From contig JAKOVH010000016.1 in the NCBI GenBank assembly GCA_029782145.1, positions 1-64,000 on the forward strand: a DNA stretch of 64,000 nt, read 5' to 3'. The translations under genes were made by a program, and so were the position numbers. Origin of the DNA: Actinomycetes bacterium (lineage in GTDB: Bacteria > Actinomycetota > Acidimicrobiia > Acidimicrobiales > Acidimicrobilacustridaceae). The notes below the pieces were generated by a model. It had not been told where the DNA came from. It made no database searches and saw only the letters and a program-made list of their open reading frames with translations. Positions 1 to 7,257 of this stretch are shown one piece after another. Within the stretch, counting starts at the first letter, position 1, and every line of letters starts with the position of its first letter.

Positions 1-189
1 CACCTGGTCACCGATCTCCTCCGAGCCGAGGAGCCGTACCAGGGATCGCAGAACATCAGTGTGAGTCATACGCGCCCCGAAGGCGAACTCTCTAAGTGTG
101 TCGTAGTCGACCGGATCAAGGTCAACTGTGACTCTGATGGGCTTCACGCGACCGCTGCGAGGGCTGTCATGAGTAGTCGAGTCGGGCAT
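1..189 (-). CDS. Ribbon-helix-helix DNA-binding protein, 3' part outside window
   Basis: An open frame of 63 codons reads leftward from an ATG at 189 and runs off the window edge, so the C-terminus is missing. After a short polar N-terminus it reads KPIRVTVDLDPVDYDTLREF and then a helix ending in VLRSLVRLL. This is the strand-helix-helix pattern of RHH (MetJ/Arc, ParD-like) proteins, which are dimeric DNA binders acting as antitoxins, plasmid partition factors or small repressors. A weak CGGAG lies about 13 nt upstream; GTG at 147 is an alternative start. Codon use is visibly less GC-rich than in the metabolic genes further right, which fits an acquired element. Partner gene and exact role are unknown because the downstream side is not in view. 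Confidence 0.7.
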   Translation of the reverse strand, partial: MPDSTTHDSPRSGRVKPIRVTVDLDPVDYDTLREFAFGARMTHTDVLRSLVRLLGSEEIGDQV

Positions 190-638
190 GTTCTGTGGAC
201 GCTCCGGAAAGGCGGAAAGGGGTGGCCGCTTCATTGCACTGCTTCCAGGTTCTGGTCACCGGATGACGGTGACGGCGAACTCCGGGGGCCCCGGAGGACC
301 CGATCCGCACTCTAGATCCCCGCCTACTGAGATACGGGGATACTGATCACATGGTGGGTGATGCACGGTAGCCGCGGTGGCACGGTGCCCGTCGGGTGCG
401 TCGCCATGACCATAACCGGGGGGTATGACAGAGTTGCTGCTTGGCCCCTGCCCAGCGACGACGTGAAGGACGCGAGTGCCAATGGCGGTCGTGAGCGCAG
501 GGCCGGGACGGGGCTTCAGGTCGCCTGCACAGGTGCTCACGAGGTCGGTAGACCGGGCCTGGACCGTCAGGGCTCCAGCCGCAGCGTTGCAGTCAACGCG
601 CGGTTCGGGCCCCCGCCACCATCGAAGCACGTGCTTCC
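190..638. other. Intergenic stretch, no convincing gene
   Basis: About 450 bases between the leftward RHH gene and the rightward leader/zinc-ribbon gene. Open frames here on both strands have low-complexity translations without recognisable domains. One hairpin is visible: arms ATCCCCG at 316-322 and CGGGGAT at 335-341. The stretch should contain divergent promoters for both flanking genes, but no confident -35/-10 pair was identified. No tRNA or rRNA was recognised. Confidence 0.5.
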
Positions 639-664
639 AAGGGCCTCCCTCACGGGAGGCCCTT
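639..664 (+). terminator. GC-rich hairpin ahead of the leader peptide (terminator or attenuator)
   Basis: Perfect 11-bp stem: AAGGGCCTCCC at 639-649 pairs with 654-664 around the 4-nt loop TCAC. There is no U-tract, as is common for actinobacterial hairpin terminators. It ends only 25 nt before the leader-peptide ATG and no upstream gene on this strand needs a terminator, so it could be an attenuator for the following transcript. Confidence 0.55.
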
Positions 665-689
665 CGCATTGCGACGAGAGGAAGGCGAC

Positions 690-731
690 ATGGTGAGGGA
701 GATCGCCGCCACCGACGAGGTCGGTTGCTGA
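690..731 (+). CDS. 13-residue leader peptide coupled to the zinc-ribbon gene
   Basis: An ATG at 690 follows a strong GAGAGGAAGG ribosome-binding site at 676-685 and opens a 13-codon frame, MVREIAATDEVGC. Its TGA stop (729-731) overlaps the ATG of the next gene by one base (TGATG). The zinc-ribbon gene has no comparable Shine-Dalgarno of its own, so its translation is probably coupled to that of this leader. The peptide shows no domain and no run of one amino acid suggesting amino-acid attenuation. This call rests on the ribosome-binding site and the overlap. A wrong start choice for the downstream gene is excluded by the in-frame stop and the different frame. Confidence 0.5.
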   Translation: MVREIAATDEVGC

Positions 732-1369
732 TGGCGGTGTGCGAGTGGTGCCACCGTGAGATGACGACGGCGGAGTCCTGTTCGGAGCAAGAGCTGCACC
801 GAAGCGGCACACCGATCCGGATGATCCCGTGGGGACGCGAGCGCGGCTGGTCCGCGAGATCCCGATGCGGCGACTGCGGCGTTCAGCCGGGTGGGTTCCA
901 CCACCCAGGTTGCGACATCCAGCGGTGTCCGGTGTGCTCCGGCCAGATGCTCTCCTGCGGCTGCCGGTTCGACGAGGACGTGATCTTCGACGAGGACGAC
1001 GACGAGGGCGACGACGTCGACGGGTTGGGGGCTGTTGGAGTGGATGCCAACGGCTGCCTGACCGAGGAGAGGTGGGTCGGGGGTCAGGCGGTGGTCGTCC
1101 ACTACGACGACATCCCGGAGTCCGACATCACCGAGATCGACGGCATCCGGGTCACCACCGCGCTGCGGACGGTCATCGACATCGCTCCGGAGCTCGCCCC
1201 CGGCCGGCTGGAGGAGATCGTGGAGGACTGTCTGACCCGAGGGCTCTTCACCGTCGAGGAGGCCAGAGCAAGGGTCACCGAGCCCGACATGGTCGCCAGG
1301 CGTGGTGCTCGGTTGCTCCTGCAGGGCTGCCGGGATGAACGCGGCGCCGGCTCTGTCGCGGCGCACTGA
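731..1369 (+). CDS. Zinc-ribbon protein with C-terminal AbiEi-like domain
   Basis: The 212-residue product has two parts. Residues 1-80 carry Cys/His clusters (CEWC at 4-7, CGDC, HHPGC, CPVC, CGC) typical of a small multi-zinc-ribbon protein that I associate with actinobacterial mobile elements. An acidic linker (FDEDDDEGDD) follows. Residues about 125-205 contain IDGIRVTTALRTVIDIA and a helical EEIVEDCLTRGLFTVEEAR segment, matching the region after the winged helix in AbiEi-type antitoxins and DUF559-associated proteins. The start at 731 is set by overlap with the leader stop. No AbiEii-type nucleotidyltransferase toxin is nearby. Hairpins on both sides suggest an independently transcribed unit. 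Function is unknown; nucleic-acid binding is inferred from the domains. Confidence 0.65.
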   Translation: MAVCEWCHREMTTAESCSEQELHRSGTPIRMIPWGRERGWSARSRCGDCGVQPGGFHHPGCDIQRCPVCSGQMLSCGCRFDEDVIFDEDDDEGDDVDGLGAVGVDANGCLTEERWVGGQAVVVHYDDIPESDITEIDGIRVTTALRTVIDIAPELAPGRLEEIVEDCLTRGLFTVEEARARVTEPDMVARRGARLLLQGCRDERGAGSVAAH

Positions 1370-1395
1370 CGCGATCGGACGCTCGGAGGACTCGG

Positions 1396-1424
1396 GAAGG
1401 CCCGGGTCGGCGACCCGGGCCTTC
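1396..1424 (+). terminator. Hairpin terminator of the zinc-ribbon gene
   Basis: Perfect 13-bp stem (GAAGGCCCGGGTC at 1396-1408 against 1412-1424) around a 3-nt loop, 26 nt after the stop codon. It could also stop leftward transcription, since it lies between convergent genes. Confidence 0.7.
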
Positions 1425-1534
1425 GCGGTGAGCAGCGTGCCGTGGGTGTGATGGAGCCGCGTGGCGGAGCCTCCGTCGTCGTGCTGAGCGGCGGAGTGGT
1501 CCGCGTCGACGGCCGCCGGCGAGTCGGCTGACGG

Positions 1535-2032
1535 CTAGGACGAAGGGGTGTCGGCCAGGATCCCCTCGATCTGGCCGATCGCCTGGATCATCCCTTCTTC
1601 CTGTCCCATGGCGAGCACCTGCTCCATCGCCTGCAGGGTCGGGAAGTGCGACGTGATGACCATCTCGGTCCTGTCGCCCCGCTCGGCCAGCGTGACCGCC
1701 ATCGTGCCCACCGGCAGGTCGTCGTTGGGCTTGCCGGTGTCGTCGGCGAAGCCGTCCCTCACCTCGAGCCGCCGCGGCGGGTCGACGGCCAGCACCTCCC
1801 ACCAGCCGAAGTGCTTCTGACCCTCGGGGCTCGTCATGTAGTACGTGGCTCGGCTGCCGACGGTGAGGTCGTGGTCGACGAAGGTCGCCGGGTACCCGGG
1901 CGGGCCCCACCAACGCTCGAGCTGGCGCGGGTCGGCCCACAGCTGCCACGCCCGTTCGACCGGGGCGTCGAGCTCGACGGTGATGGCCATCGTCAGGGCG
2001 TCGGGGTCTTTGTGCACGTTGGTGACGGTCAT
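1535..2032 (-). CDS. SRPBCC (AHSA1/START-like) domain protein
   Basis: The product is 165 residues with a single AHSA1-type SRPBCC fold. Visible marks are an ITVELDAPVERAWQLWADP opening, ERWWGPPGYPAT, and a C-terminal amphipathic helix after a conserved GTMAVTLAE strand. These proteins have a deep hydrophobic pocket and bind small lipophilic ligands; the ligand here cannot be told from sequence. The ATG overlaps the stop of the upstream ArsR-type regulator as ATGA, so the two are translated as a coupled pair. Such ArsR-SRPBCC operons are common in actinobacteria and are usually autoregulated by the ArsR protein. Confidence 0.88.
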   Translation of the reverse strand: MTVTNVHKDPDALTMAITVELDAPVERAWQLWADPRQLERWWGPPGYPATFVDHDLTVGSRATYYMTSPEGQKHFGWWEVLAVDPPRRLEVRDGFADDTGKPNDDLPVGTMAVTLAERGDRTEMVITSHFPTLQAMEQVLAMGQEEGMIQAIGQIEGILADTPSS

Positions 2033-2376
2033 GGGGTTCCTCCATTGGGGTCGGCGAGGATCTCGGTCATCCGGTCGGCGCGTTCGCGCCACACCGCTTC
2101 CAGGGCGTCCAGCAGCTGCGCGGCGAGCCGGACGGTGTCGACGTTGCCGCGCACGAGTTGCTCTCGTCCCTTGCGTTGCTTGGTCACCAGTCCCGCCTCT
2201 TCCAGCACGGCGACGTGCTTCTGCACGGCGGCGAAGCTCATCGGGTAGCGGCGGGCCAGGGCGGACACCGAGTGCTCGCCCTCGAGCGTGCGCACGACGA
2301 TGTCGCGCCGGGTGCCGTCGGCCAGGGCGTGGAAGACCCGGTCGGCCCGCTCGGCCTGCAGTAGACCTACAACCAT
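2029..2376 (-). CDS. ArsR-family transcriptional regulator of the SRPBCC operon
   Basis: The 115-residue winged-helix protein carries ADGTRRDIVVRTLEGEHSVSALARRYPMSFAAVQKHVAVLEEAGLV, the classical ArsR helix-turn-helix. It lacks the metal-binding cysteine pair of metal-sensing ArsR proteins, so it probably senses something other than arsenic or is ligand-free. The ATG at 2376 lies in the middle of a 24-bp palindrome and has no Shine-Dalgarno, suggesting a leaderless transcript. A longer frame upstream to 2439 exists but its extra residues look non-coding. The last codon overlaps the SRPBCC start by 4 nt. It most likely represses its own operon. Confidence 0.87.
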   Translation of the reverse strand: MVVGLLQAERADRVFHALADGTRRDIVVRTLEGEHSVSALARRYPMSFAAVQKHVAVLEEAGLVTKQRKGREQLVRGNVDTVRLAAQLLDALEAVWRERADRMTEILADPNGGTP

Positions 2377-2388
2377 ATGGTTGTAGGT
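2365..2388. promoter_or_regulatory. 24-bp perfect palindrome, probable ArsR operator
   Basis: The half-site ACCTACAACCAT is followed directly by its exact reverse complement, giving a perfect 24-bp palindrome centred on the ArsR start codon. Its TACAAC segment could also serve as the -10 region of a leaderless promoter. Binding of the ArsR dimer here would block both transcription start and translation start. Confidence 0.75.
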
Positions 2389-2487
2389 AAGCACGGTTCG
2401 GACATCCACGCAAGGGGCAGGCACACAAGGGACTCGCACGCCAGCCTCGAGCGTTCCGTGACGCTTCTCGTGACGGGACCGACCCGC

Positions 2488-4377
2488 TCAGGGCGTGACG
2501 ATGGAGAAACCCGGATCGAGCGGGGCCAGGAGGCCGACGAGGCGGGCCAGCACGGAGGCGTCGCCGGACACCGTGACCGTGCCGTCCGCCATGGCGGCCG
2601 CCGCATCGATCCTCCCGGTGACGAGCCCGATGAGGCTCCGGCGGGTCAGCTCGAACACCGTGACGTCGCCTGGCAGCTCGGGCACCGTCCGGTGGTTCAG
2701 CACCCCGTTGCGCAGCTCGACCAGGTAGGTCTTGTCCTCGTCGGTGATGCGCCAGCCGATGCGGAGGTGCTCGTCCCAGGCGCGTGGGCCGTCGACCCGG
2801 ACGCCGATGCTGTCGAAGACCTGGGTCACCGTGAGCGCACCGGCCATGCTCGTGCCGGCCGACACCGGCGTGCCGAGGTTGCCCGAGCGCAGCTCTGTGG
2901 CGCCCACCAGGAAGGCGTTGCGCCACGTGCCGTTCTCGGCGCCGAAGCCCAGCTGCTCGAAGGCGTCGGCGAGCAGCTCGCGCGCCTCGGTGTCGGTGTC
3001 GTCGGCGAACACGAGGTGCTTGCCGACCTCGGCGCACCAGCGGTAGTCGCCGTCGTCCCACGCCCGGCGGGCGACGGCCAGGGCGCCGTCGCGCCCGCCC
3101 ATCGCCTCGACGTAGCGCGTGGCCACGGCCTCGGGCGGGTGGGGCCAGAGGTTGGCGGGGTTGGCGTCGTACCAGCCCATGTAGCGCTGGTAGACCGCCT
3201 TGACGTTGTGGCTCACCGAGCCGTAGTAGCCGTGGGTGTGCCACTGGGCCTCGAGCGCGGGCGGCATGGGCAGCGTCTCGGCGATCTCGGCACCGGTGTA
3301 GCCCTGGTTGATCATCCGCAGCGTCTGGTCGTGCAGGTACAGGTACATGTCGCGCTGCATGGAGAGGAACTCGACGGCGCGCTCGCGGCCCCAGGTCGGC
3401 CAGTGGTGCGAGGCGAAGACCACGTCGAGCTGGTCGCCCCACAGGTCCATCGTCTCGGTGAGGTAGTGCGCCCAGGCGTGGGCGTCGCGCACCAGGGCGC
3501 CGCGGATGGTCACGATGTTGTGCAGCGTGTGGGAGGTGTTCTCCGCCGTGCACAGGGCACGGTGCTGCGGGAAGTAGAAGTTCATCTCCGCCGGCGCCTC
3601 GGTGCCGGGCGTCATCTGGAACTCCATCTCGACGCCGTCGATGGTGAGCCGCTGGCCGGTGTGGGTGATCTCGAGGGTCGGGGCGATGAGCGTCACCGTG
3701 CCGGTCGACGTCGTCTGACCGAGGCCGGCGCCGATCTGCGCGGCAGGGCCGCGCTCGAGCGCCGCGCCGTACATGTAGCCGGCGCGCCGGGTCATGGCGG
3801 TGCCGGCGAACACGTTCTCGGCGATGGCATGGTGCAGGAACCCCTCGGGGGCGATCACCTGCACCTCGCCGGCGGCCACCTGCTCCTCGGTGATGATGCC
3901 CTTCACGCCGCCGAAGTGGTCGACGTGGGAGTGGGTGTAGATCATCGCCTTCACGGGCCGTTCGCCGCGGTGCTCGGTGTAGAGGGCGAAGGCGGCGGCG
4001 GCCGTCTCGGCGCTGATCAGCGGGTCGATGACGATGACGCCGGTGTCGCCCTCGACGACGCTCATCACCGACAGGTCGTAGCCGCGCAGCTGGTAGATGC
4101 CGGGGACGACCTCGAACAGGCCGTCTTCGATGAGGAGCTGGCCCTGGCGCCACAGGCTCGGGTTCGCCGTGTCCGGCGCATCGGCCCCGCGGAGGAAGTC
4201 GTAGGCGTCGAGGTCCCACACCACCCGCCCGTCGGCCGCCGTGACCTGGCGACGGTCCGACCGGGCGACGAACCCGTGAGTGGCATCGTCGAAGTCCTGC
4301 CGGTCGTGCATCGGGAGCGACTCGGCCATCGCCGCGATCGCCTGCCGGGTCGTCGGGGTTGCCGCTGTCTCCGTCAA
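2488..4377 (-). CDS. Alkyl sulfatase, SdsA1/BDS1 family
   Basis: The 629-residue protein has the three-part architecture of linear alkyl sulfatases. A metallo-beta-lactamase domain carries THSHVDHFGG at about 148-157 (zinc ligands H149, H151, D153, H154). A helical dimerisation domain covers roughly 360-500 (YYGSVSHNVKAVYQRYMGWY). A C-terminal SCP2-like domain, about 510-629, is thought to bind the alkyl chain. These enzymes hydrolyse primary or secondary alkyl sulfates such as SDS. There is no obvious signal peptide, so this copy is probably cytoplasmic. The start is TTG at 4377, chosen because AGGAG lies 6-10 nt upstream. It is transcribed alone, downstream of the divergently arranged TetR region. 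Primary versus secondary sulfate specificity cannot be assigned. Confidence 0.92.
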   Translation of the reverse strand: MTETAATPTTRQAIAAMAESLPMHDRQDFDDATHGFVARSDRRQVTAADGRVVWDLDAYDFLRGADAPDTANPSLWRQGQLLIEDGLFEVVPGIYQLRGYDLSVMSVVEGDTGVIVIDPLISAETAAAAFALYTEHRGERPVKAMIYTHSHVDHFGGVKGIITEEQVAAGEVQVIAPEGFLHHAIAENVFAGTAMTRRAGYMYGAALERGPAAQIGAGLGQTTSTGTVTLIAPTLEITHTGQRLTIDGVEMEFQMTPGTEAPAEMNFYFPQHRALCTAENTSHTLHNIVTIRGALVRDAHAWAHYLTETMDLWGDQLDVVFASHHWPTWGRERAVEFLSMQRDMYLYLHDQTLRMINQGYTGAEIAETLPMPPALEAQWHTHGYYGSVSHNVKAVYQRYMGWYDANPANLWPHPPEAVATRYVEAMGGRDGALAVARRAWDDGDYRWCAEVGKHLVFADDTDTEARELLADAFEQLGFGAENGTWRNAFLVGATELRSGNLGTPVSAGTSMAGALTVTQVFDSIGVRVDGPRAWDEHLRIGWRITDEDKTYLVELRNGVLNHRTVPELPGDVTVFELTRRSLIGLVTGRIDAAAAMADGTVTVSGDASVLARLVGLLAPLDPGFSIVTP

Positions 4378-4445
4378 CGCGCTCTCCTGTCGTCGCCCGA
4401 GCGGGGCTTCCTGGCCGGGGGCTACCGACTGTCTACCCGACGACC

Positions 4446-5066
4446 TCAGCGATCGGTGGCTCGATCGATGACCTCATGAGGTGATGGATCGAGCCAGGGG
4501 AGAGCTCGGTCGATGAGGGCGCGTGCGGCGGTGCCGGCGTGACGGCCGGGGTTGTCGGGGCCGTACATGCGGGCCGCGGCGAAGGCGCCGTCCATCACGA
4601 GCAGCAGCTCGTCGGCCAGCTCGTCGGGCCGAGCCGCGCCCGCGGCGACGGCCAGGTCGCGCAGGCGGGCGCGCACGGCGTCCTTGTGGGCCACGGCCAC
4701 GTGGTGGGCCGGGTGGTCGGCCTCGGGGAACTCGGCGGCCGCCTTCTGGAAGCTGCACCCGAGGCACACCGGGCTGGTGGACAGGGCGGCGACGGCGTCG
4801 AACACGCGGGCGAGGGCCTCGGCCGGGGGCAGCGTGGGGTCGAGGGAGGCCTCGAACCACGCCCAGAACCGCTGGTTGGCCGCGTCGAGGTAGGCGGCGA
4901 TCAGCGCGTCCTTGGTCGGGAAGTGCCGGTAGAGCGTCGCCTTGGCCACACCGGCGCGCTCGACGACCAGGTCGATCCCCACGGCGTGGAAGCCGAGCTG
5001 GGGGAACAGCTCGCCCGCCACGCGCAGGACGCGGTCCCTGGCGGGCTCGCTGGCCGCAGCGGTCAT
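4446..5066 (-). CDS. TetR/AcrR-family regulator
   Basis: The product is 206 residues. The N-terminal HTH reads GFHAVGIDLVVERAGVAKATLYRHFPTKDALIAAYL, diagnostic of TetR repressors. The ligand domain contains CLGCSFQKAAAEFPEADHP, a signature of a common actinobacterial TetR subgroup. It is divergent from the F420-type oxidoreductase/LLM pair, and an 18-bp inverted repeat lies between them, so it probably represses both sides. The last dozen codons (HEVIDRATDR and flanking residues) are supplied by a 40-bp palindromic repeat also found twice near 50 kb, so the original C-terminus has probably been replaced. Confidence 0.9.
   Translation of the reverse strand: MTAAASEPARDRVLRVAGELFPQLGFHAVGIDLVVERAGVAKATLYRHFPTKDALIAAYLDAANQRFWAWFEASLDPTLPPAEALARVFDAVAALSTSPVCLGCSFQKAAAEFPEADHPAHHVAVAHKDAVRARLRDLAVAAGAARPDELADELLLVMDGAFAAARMYGPDNPGRHAGTAARALIDRALPWLDPSPHEVIDRATDR
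4457..4496. repeat. 40-bp palindromic repeat, copy 1 (inside the TetR 3' end)
   Basis: Outer arms TGGCTCGATC and GATCGAGCCA enclose the self-complementary core ACCTCATGAGGT, separated by 4-nt spacers. The same element occurs at 50051-50090 and 50114-50153 with two or three base changes in one spacer. Here it encodes the C-terminal residues of the TetR regulator. Confidence 0.8.
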
Positions 5067-5083
5067 GGCGCCAAGCTAGCACT

Positions 5084-5101
5084 AGACAGACAGGTCTGTC
5101 T
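5084..5101. promoter_or_regulatory. TetR operator between divergent genes
   Basis: Inverted repeat AGACAGAC-AG-GTCTGTCT lies 17 nt from the TetR start and 16 nt before the oxidoreductase start. Size and spacing are typical of TetR-family operators. Position suggests simultaneous control of both divergent transcripts. Confidence 0.75.
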
Positions 5102-5117
5102 CTGTCACGGTGGGTCC

Positions 5118-5540
5118 ATGGCCGCGACCCTCACCGACGACCTCCGCCGAGCGCTCACCGCCGGGCGGCTCGGCCACCTCACCACCGTCGACCCCGACGG
5201 CAGCCCGCAGGCGAGCGTCGTGTGGATCGGCCTCGACGGCGACGACATCGTCGCCGGGCACCTCATGGGCGGCCGCAAGGTGCGCAACATCGCCCGCGAC
5301 CCGCGAGTCACACTCACCGTCGAGGCCGAAGGCGCCAACCCGGTGGGCATGACCAACTACGTGCTCGTCCGGGGCACCGCTCGCCTCGTGGAGGGCGGCG
5401 CTCCCGAGCTGCTGCAGCGCCTCGCCGAGGTCTACGTTGGGTCCGGCGTGAAGTTCCCGCCGTTCGACGACCCGCCCCCCGGCCACGTCATCCACATCAC
5501 GGCCGAGCACATCGGCGGCGTCGGTCCCTGGGCGGGCTGA
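5118..5540 (+). CDS. PPOX-class F420-dependent oxidoreductase (Rv1155-like)
   Basis: The 140-residue split-barrel protein opens with RRALTAGRLGHLTTVDPDGSPQ and continues with a GGRKVRNIARDPRVTLTVE segment. This is the pattern of the Rv1155-like flavin/deazaflavin oxidoreductase family (TIGR03618 type), which binds F420. The ATG at 5118 was chosen because the frame immediately upstream lies over the TetR operator; the Shine-Dalgarno is weak, so the leader may be very short. It is 11 nt upstream of a luciferase-like monooxygenase gene, so both probably form one TetR-controlled operon. The substrate is unknown. Confidence 0.85.
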   Translation: MAATLTDDLRRALTAGRLGHLTTVDPDGSPQASVVWIGLDGDDIVAGHLMGGRKVRNIARDPRVTLTVEAEGANPVGMTNYVLVRGTARLVEGGAPELLQRLAEVYVGSGVKFPPFDDPPPGHVIHITAEHIGGVGPWAG

Positions 5541-5551
5541 GAGGAGCGCTC

Positions 5552-6421
5552 ATGGACCTCGGCATCCACTTCGTGAACTTCGGCGTCCCGGGCGGCCCGG
5601 GGGCGATCGCCCCCACGCTCGGGGAGACGGCCCGCATCGCCGAGCAGGGCGGCGCCACCACCTTCACCCTGATGGACCACTGGTTCCAGATGGAGCAGAT
5701 GGGCTCGGCCGCCGAACCCATGCTCGAGGGGTACACGACCCTCGGGTTCCTCGCCGGGCAGACCCAGCGGATGCGCCTCGGCCTGCTCGTCACCGGCGTC
5801 ACCTACCGCCACCCCGGGCTGCTGGCCAAGATCGTGACCACCCTCGACGTGCTCTCCGGCGGCCGGGCCCAGCTCGGCATCGGTGCGGCCTGGTACGAGC
5901 GGGAGCACCGCGGCCTCGGCGTGGCCTATCCGCCGGTGGCCGAGCGCTTCGAGCGGCTGGAGGAGACCCTGCAGATCTGCCTGCAGATGTGGAGCGACGA
6001 CGACGGCCCCTACGACGGCACCCACTACCAGCTGGCCGAGACCATCTGCTCGCCGCGGCCGCTCAGCTCGCCACGGCCGCGCCTGCTCGTCGGCGGCGGC
6101 GGCGAGCGCAAGACGCTGCGGCTGGTGGCCCGCTACGCCGACGCCTGCAACCTGTTCGCCTCGTCACCCGAGGAGGTCGCTCGCAAGCTCGAGGTGCTCG
6201 ACCGGCACTGCGAGGCCGAGGGCCGCGACCCCGCCACCGTCGACCGGACGATCCTGGCCACCGTCGACGACCCGGCACGCGACCCCGACGCGTTCCTGGC
6301 CACGATGGGGCGCTACGCCGCGCTCGGCGTGTCCACCGTCGAGGTCATGCCGATGGGCGACCCCGTCGCCTTCACCACCGAGCTGGTCGAGCACGTCGCG
6401 CCGCGCCTCGCCGAGCTCTGA
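5552..6421 (+). CDS. Luciferase-like monooxygenase, probably F420-dependent
   Basis: The 289-residue TIM-barrel protein starts MDLGIHFVNFGVPG and carries LLVTGVTYRHPGLLAKIVTTLDVLSGGRAQLGIGAAWYEREHRGLG, the conserved centre of the LLM/F420 oxidoreductase class. A later LLVGGGGERKTLRLVARYADACNLF matches the cofactor-proximal loop. GAGGAG precedes the ATG by 6 nt. It follows the Rv1155-like gene by 11 nt and probably shares its TetR regulation. Members oxidise or reduce many substrates with F420 or FMN; the reaction here is not predictable. Confidence 0.88.
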   Translation: MDLGIHFVNFGVPGGPGAIAPTLGETARIAEQGGATTFTLMDHWFQMEQMGSAAEPMLEGYTTLGFLAGQTQRMRLGLLVTGVTYRHPGLLAKIVTTLDVLSGGRAQLGIGAAWYEREHRGLGVAYPPVAERFERLEETLQICLQMWSDDDGPYDGTHYQLAETICSPRPLSSPRPRLLVGGGGERKTLRLVARYADACNLFASSPEEVARKLEVLDRHCEAEGRDPATVDRTILATVDDPARDPDAFLATMGRYAALGVSTVEVMPMGDPVAFTTELVEHVAPRLAEL

Positions 6422-6470
6422 AGCTGCGAGGGGCACGTCGCCCCGCTCCGGGCGGCCATGAGGTGGATCG

Positions 6471-7235
6471 GTGCGTACGTTGGTGGTCGTGGACGACCTC
6501 GTCAACGTGCGCATCGCCGATCAGGGCCCGGTCCGGACGATCTCGATGCACCGCCCCGAGCGGCTCAACGCCTTCGACGGTGGCCTGGTGGTGGACCTCG
6601 CCGACGCGCTCGCGGCGGCGGCCGCCGACCCGGAGGTGCGGGTGGTCGTCCTCACCGGCAACGGGCGAGCCTTCAGCACCGGCGCCGACCTGAAGGCGCT
6701 GGCCGAGCCCCGACAGGAGAGGGACGACACACAGGCGACCGGCGACGGCAGCGGCTTCGACCGGCTGCTCGACACGCTGGCCGACTTCCCCAAGCCTCTC
6801 CTGATGGCCGTGAACGGCTACGCGGTCGGGTTCGGCATGACGATGCTGGCCTTCGCCGACGTCGTGTTCATGTCGACCTCGGCCCGCCTGCGGTGCCCCT
6901 TCACGGAGCTCGGAGCCCCGACCGAGGCCGGTTCGAGCTACCTCTTCCCGAAGCTGCTCGGCCGCCAGCAGGCCGCGTGGACGCTCCTGTCGTCGGAGTG
7001 GATCACCGCCGAACAGGCGTTGGCGATCGGCCTGGCGTGGCAGCTCTGCGAGCCCGATGACCTGCTCGCGGTCACCTACGACCATGCCGAGCGGCTCGCG
7101 CGCCACCCCGTCGGGGCGCTGTCGTTGGTGAAGCGGCTCCTGAACACACCGGAGCGGGCCGAGCTCGCCGCCGCCTTCGAGCGGGAGCGCGAGGCGCTCG
7201 CGGTGTTCGTCAGCAGCTTCGGATCGTCACGCTGA
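6471..7235 (+). CDS. Enoyl-CoA hydratase/isomerase (crotonase) family protein
   Basis: The 254-residue protein shows crotonase marks: TISMHRPERLNAFDGG near the start, the oxyanion-hole segment NGRAFSTGADLKAL, then VNGYAVGFGMTMLAFADVVF and ELGAPTEAGSSYLFPKLLG. A glutamate in TEAG occupies the usual second catalytic position, while the first is less clear, so hydratase versus isomerase activity is open. It starts with GTG at 6471 and lies 49 nt after the LLM gene, possibly as a third operon member. It is convergent with the arsenic genes. Role in acyl-CoA breakdown is inferred from family only. Confidence 0.87.
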   Translation: MRTLVVVDDLVNVRIADQGPVRTISMHRPERLNAFDGGLVVDLADALAAAAADPEVRVVVLTGNGRAFSTGADLKALAEPRQERDDTQATGDGSGFDRLLDTLADFPKPLLMAVNGYAVGFGMTMLAFADVVFMSTSARLRCPFTELGAPTEAGSSYLFPKLLGRQQAAWTLLSSEWITAEQALAIGLAWQLCEPDDLLAVTYDHAERLARHPVGALSLVKRLLNTPERAELAAAFEREREALAVFVSSFGSSR

Positions 7236-7238
7236 CTC

Positions 7239-7257
7239 GGCCCCGGCCCTCGGGGCC
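7239..7257. terminator. Bidirectional hairpin between crotonase and arsC
   Basis: GGCCCC (7239-7244) pairs with GGGGCC (7252-7257) around a 7-nt loop. It sits exactly in the gap between the convergent crotonase and arsC stop codons. Confidence 0.5.

Noticed and set aside
61..315. Rightward 84-codon frame near the left edge
   Set aside because: It is antisense to the RHH gene, which has a recognisable domain; no ribosome-binding site or homology pattern is seen.
500..640. Possible tRNA around GGTTCGGGCC
   Set aside because: A T-loop-like word is present, but no acceptor stem or anticodon arm can be folded around it.
1535..4219. Very long leftward open frame across three genes
   Set aside because: Antisense or off-frame reading of the alkyl sulfatase and regulator genes; its translation is Arg/Pro/Gly-rich, typical of shadows in high-GC DNA. 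Only the last part, the SRPBCC protein, is real.
2377..4479. Rightward 700-codon frame starting inside the ArsR operator
   Set aside because: It is antisense to the alkyl sulfatase, and the ATG comes only from the palindrome symmetry.
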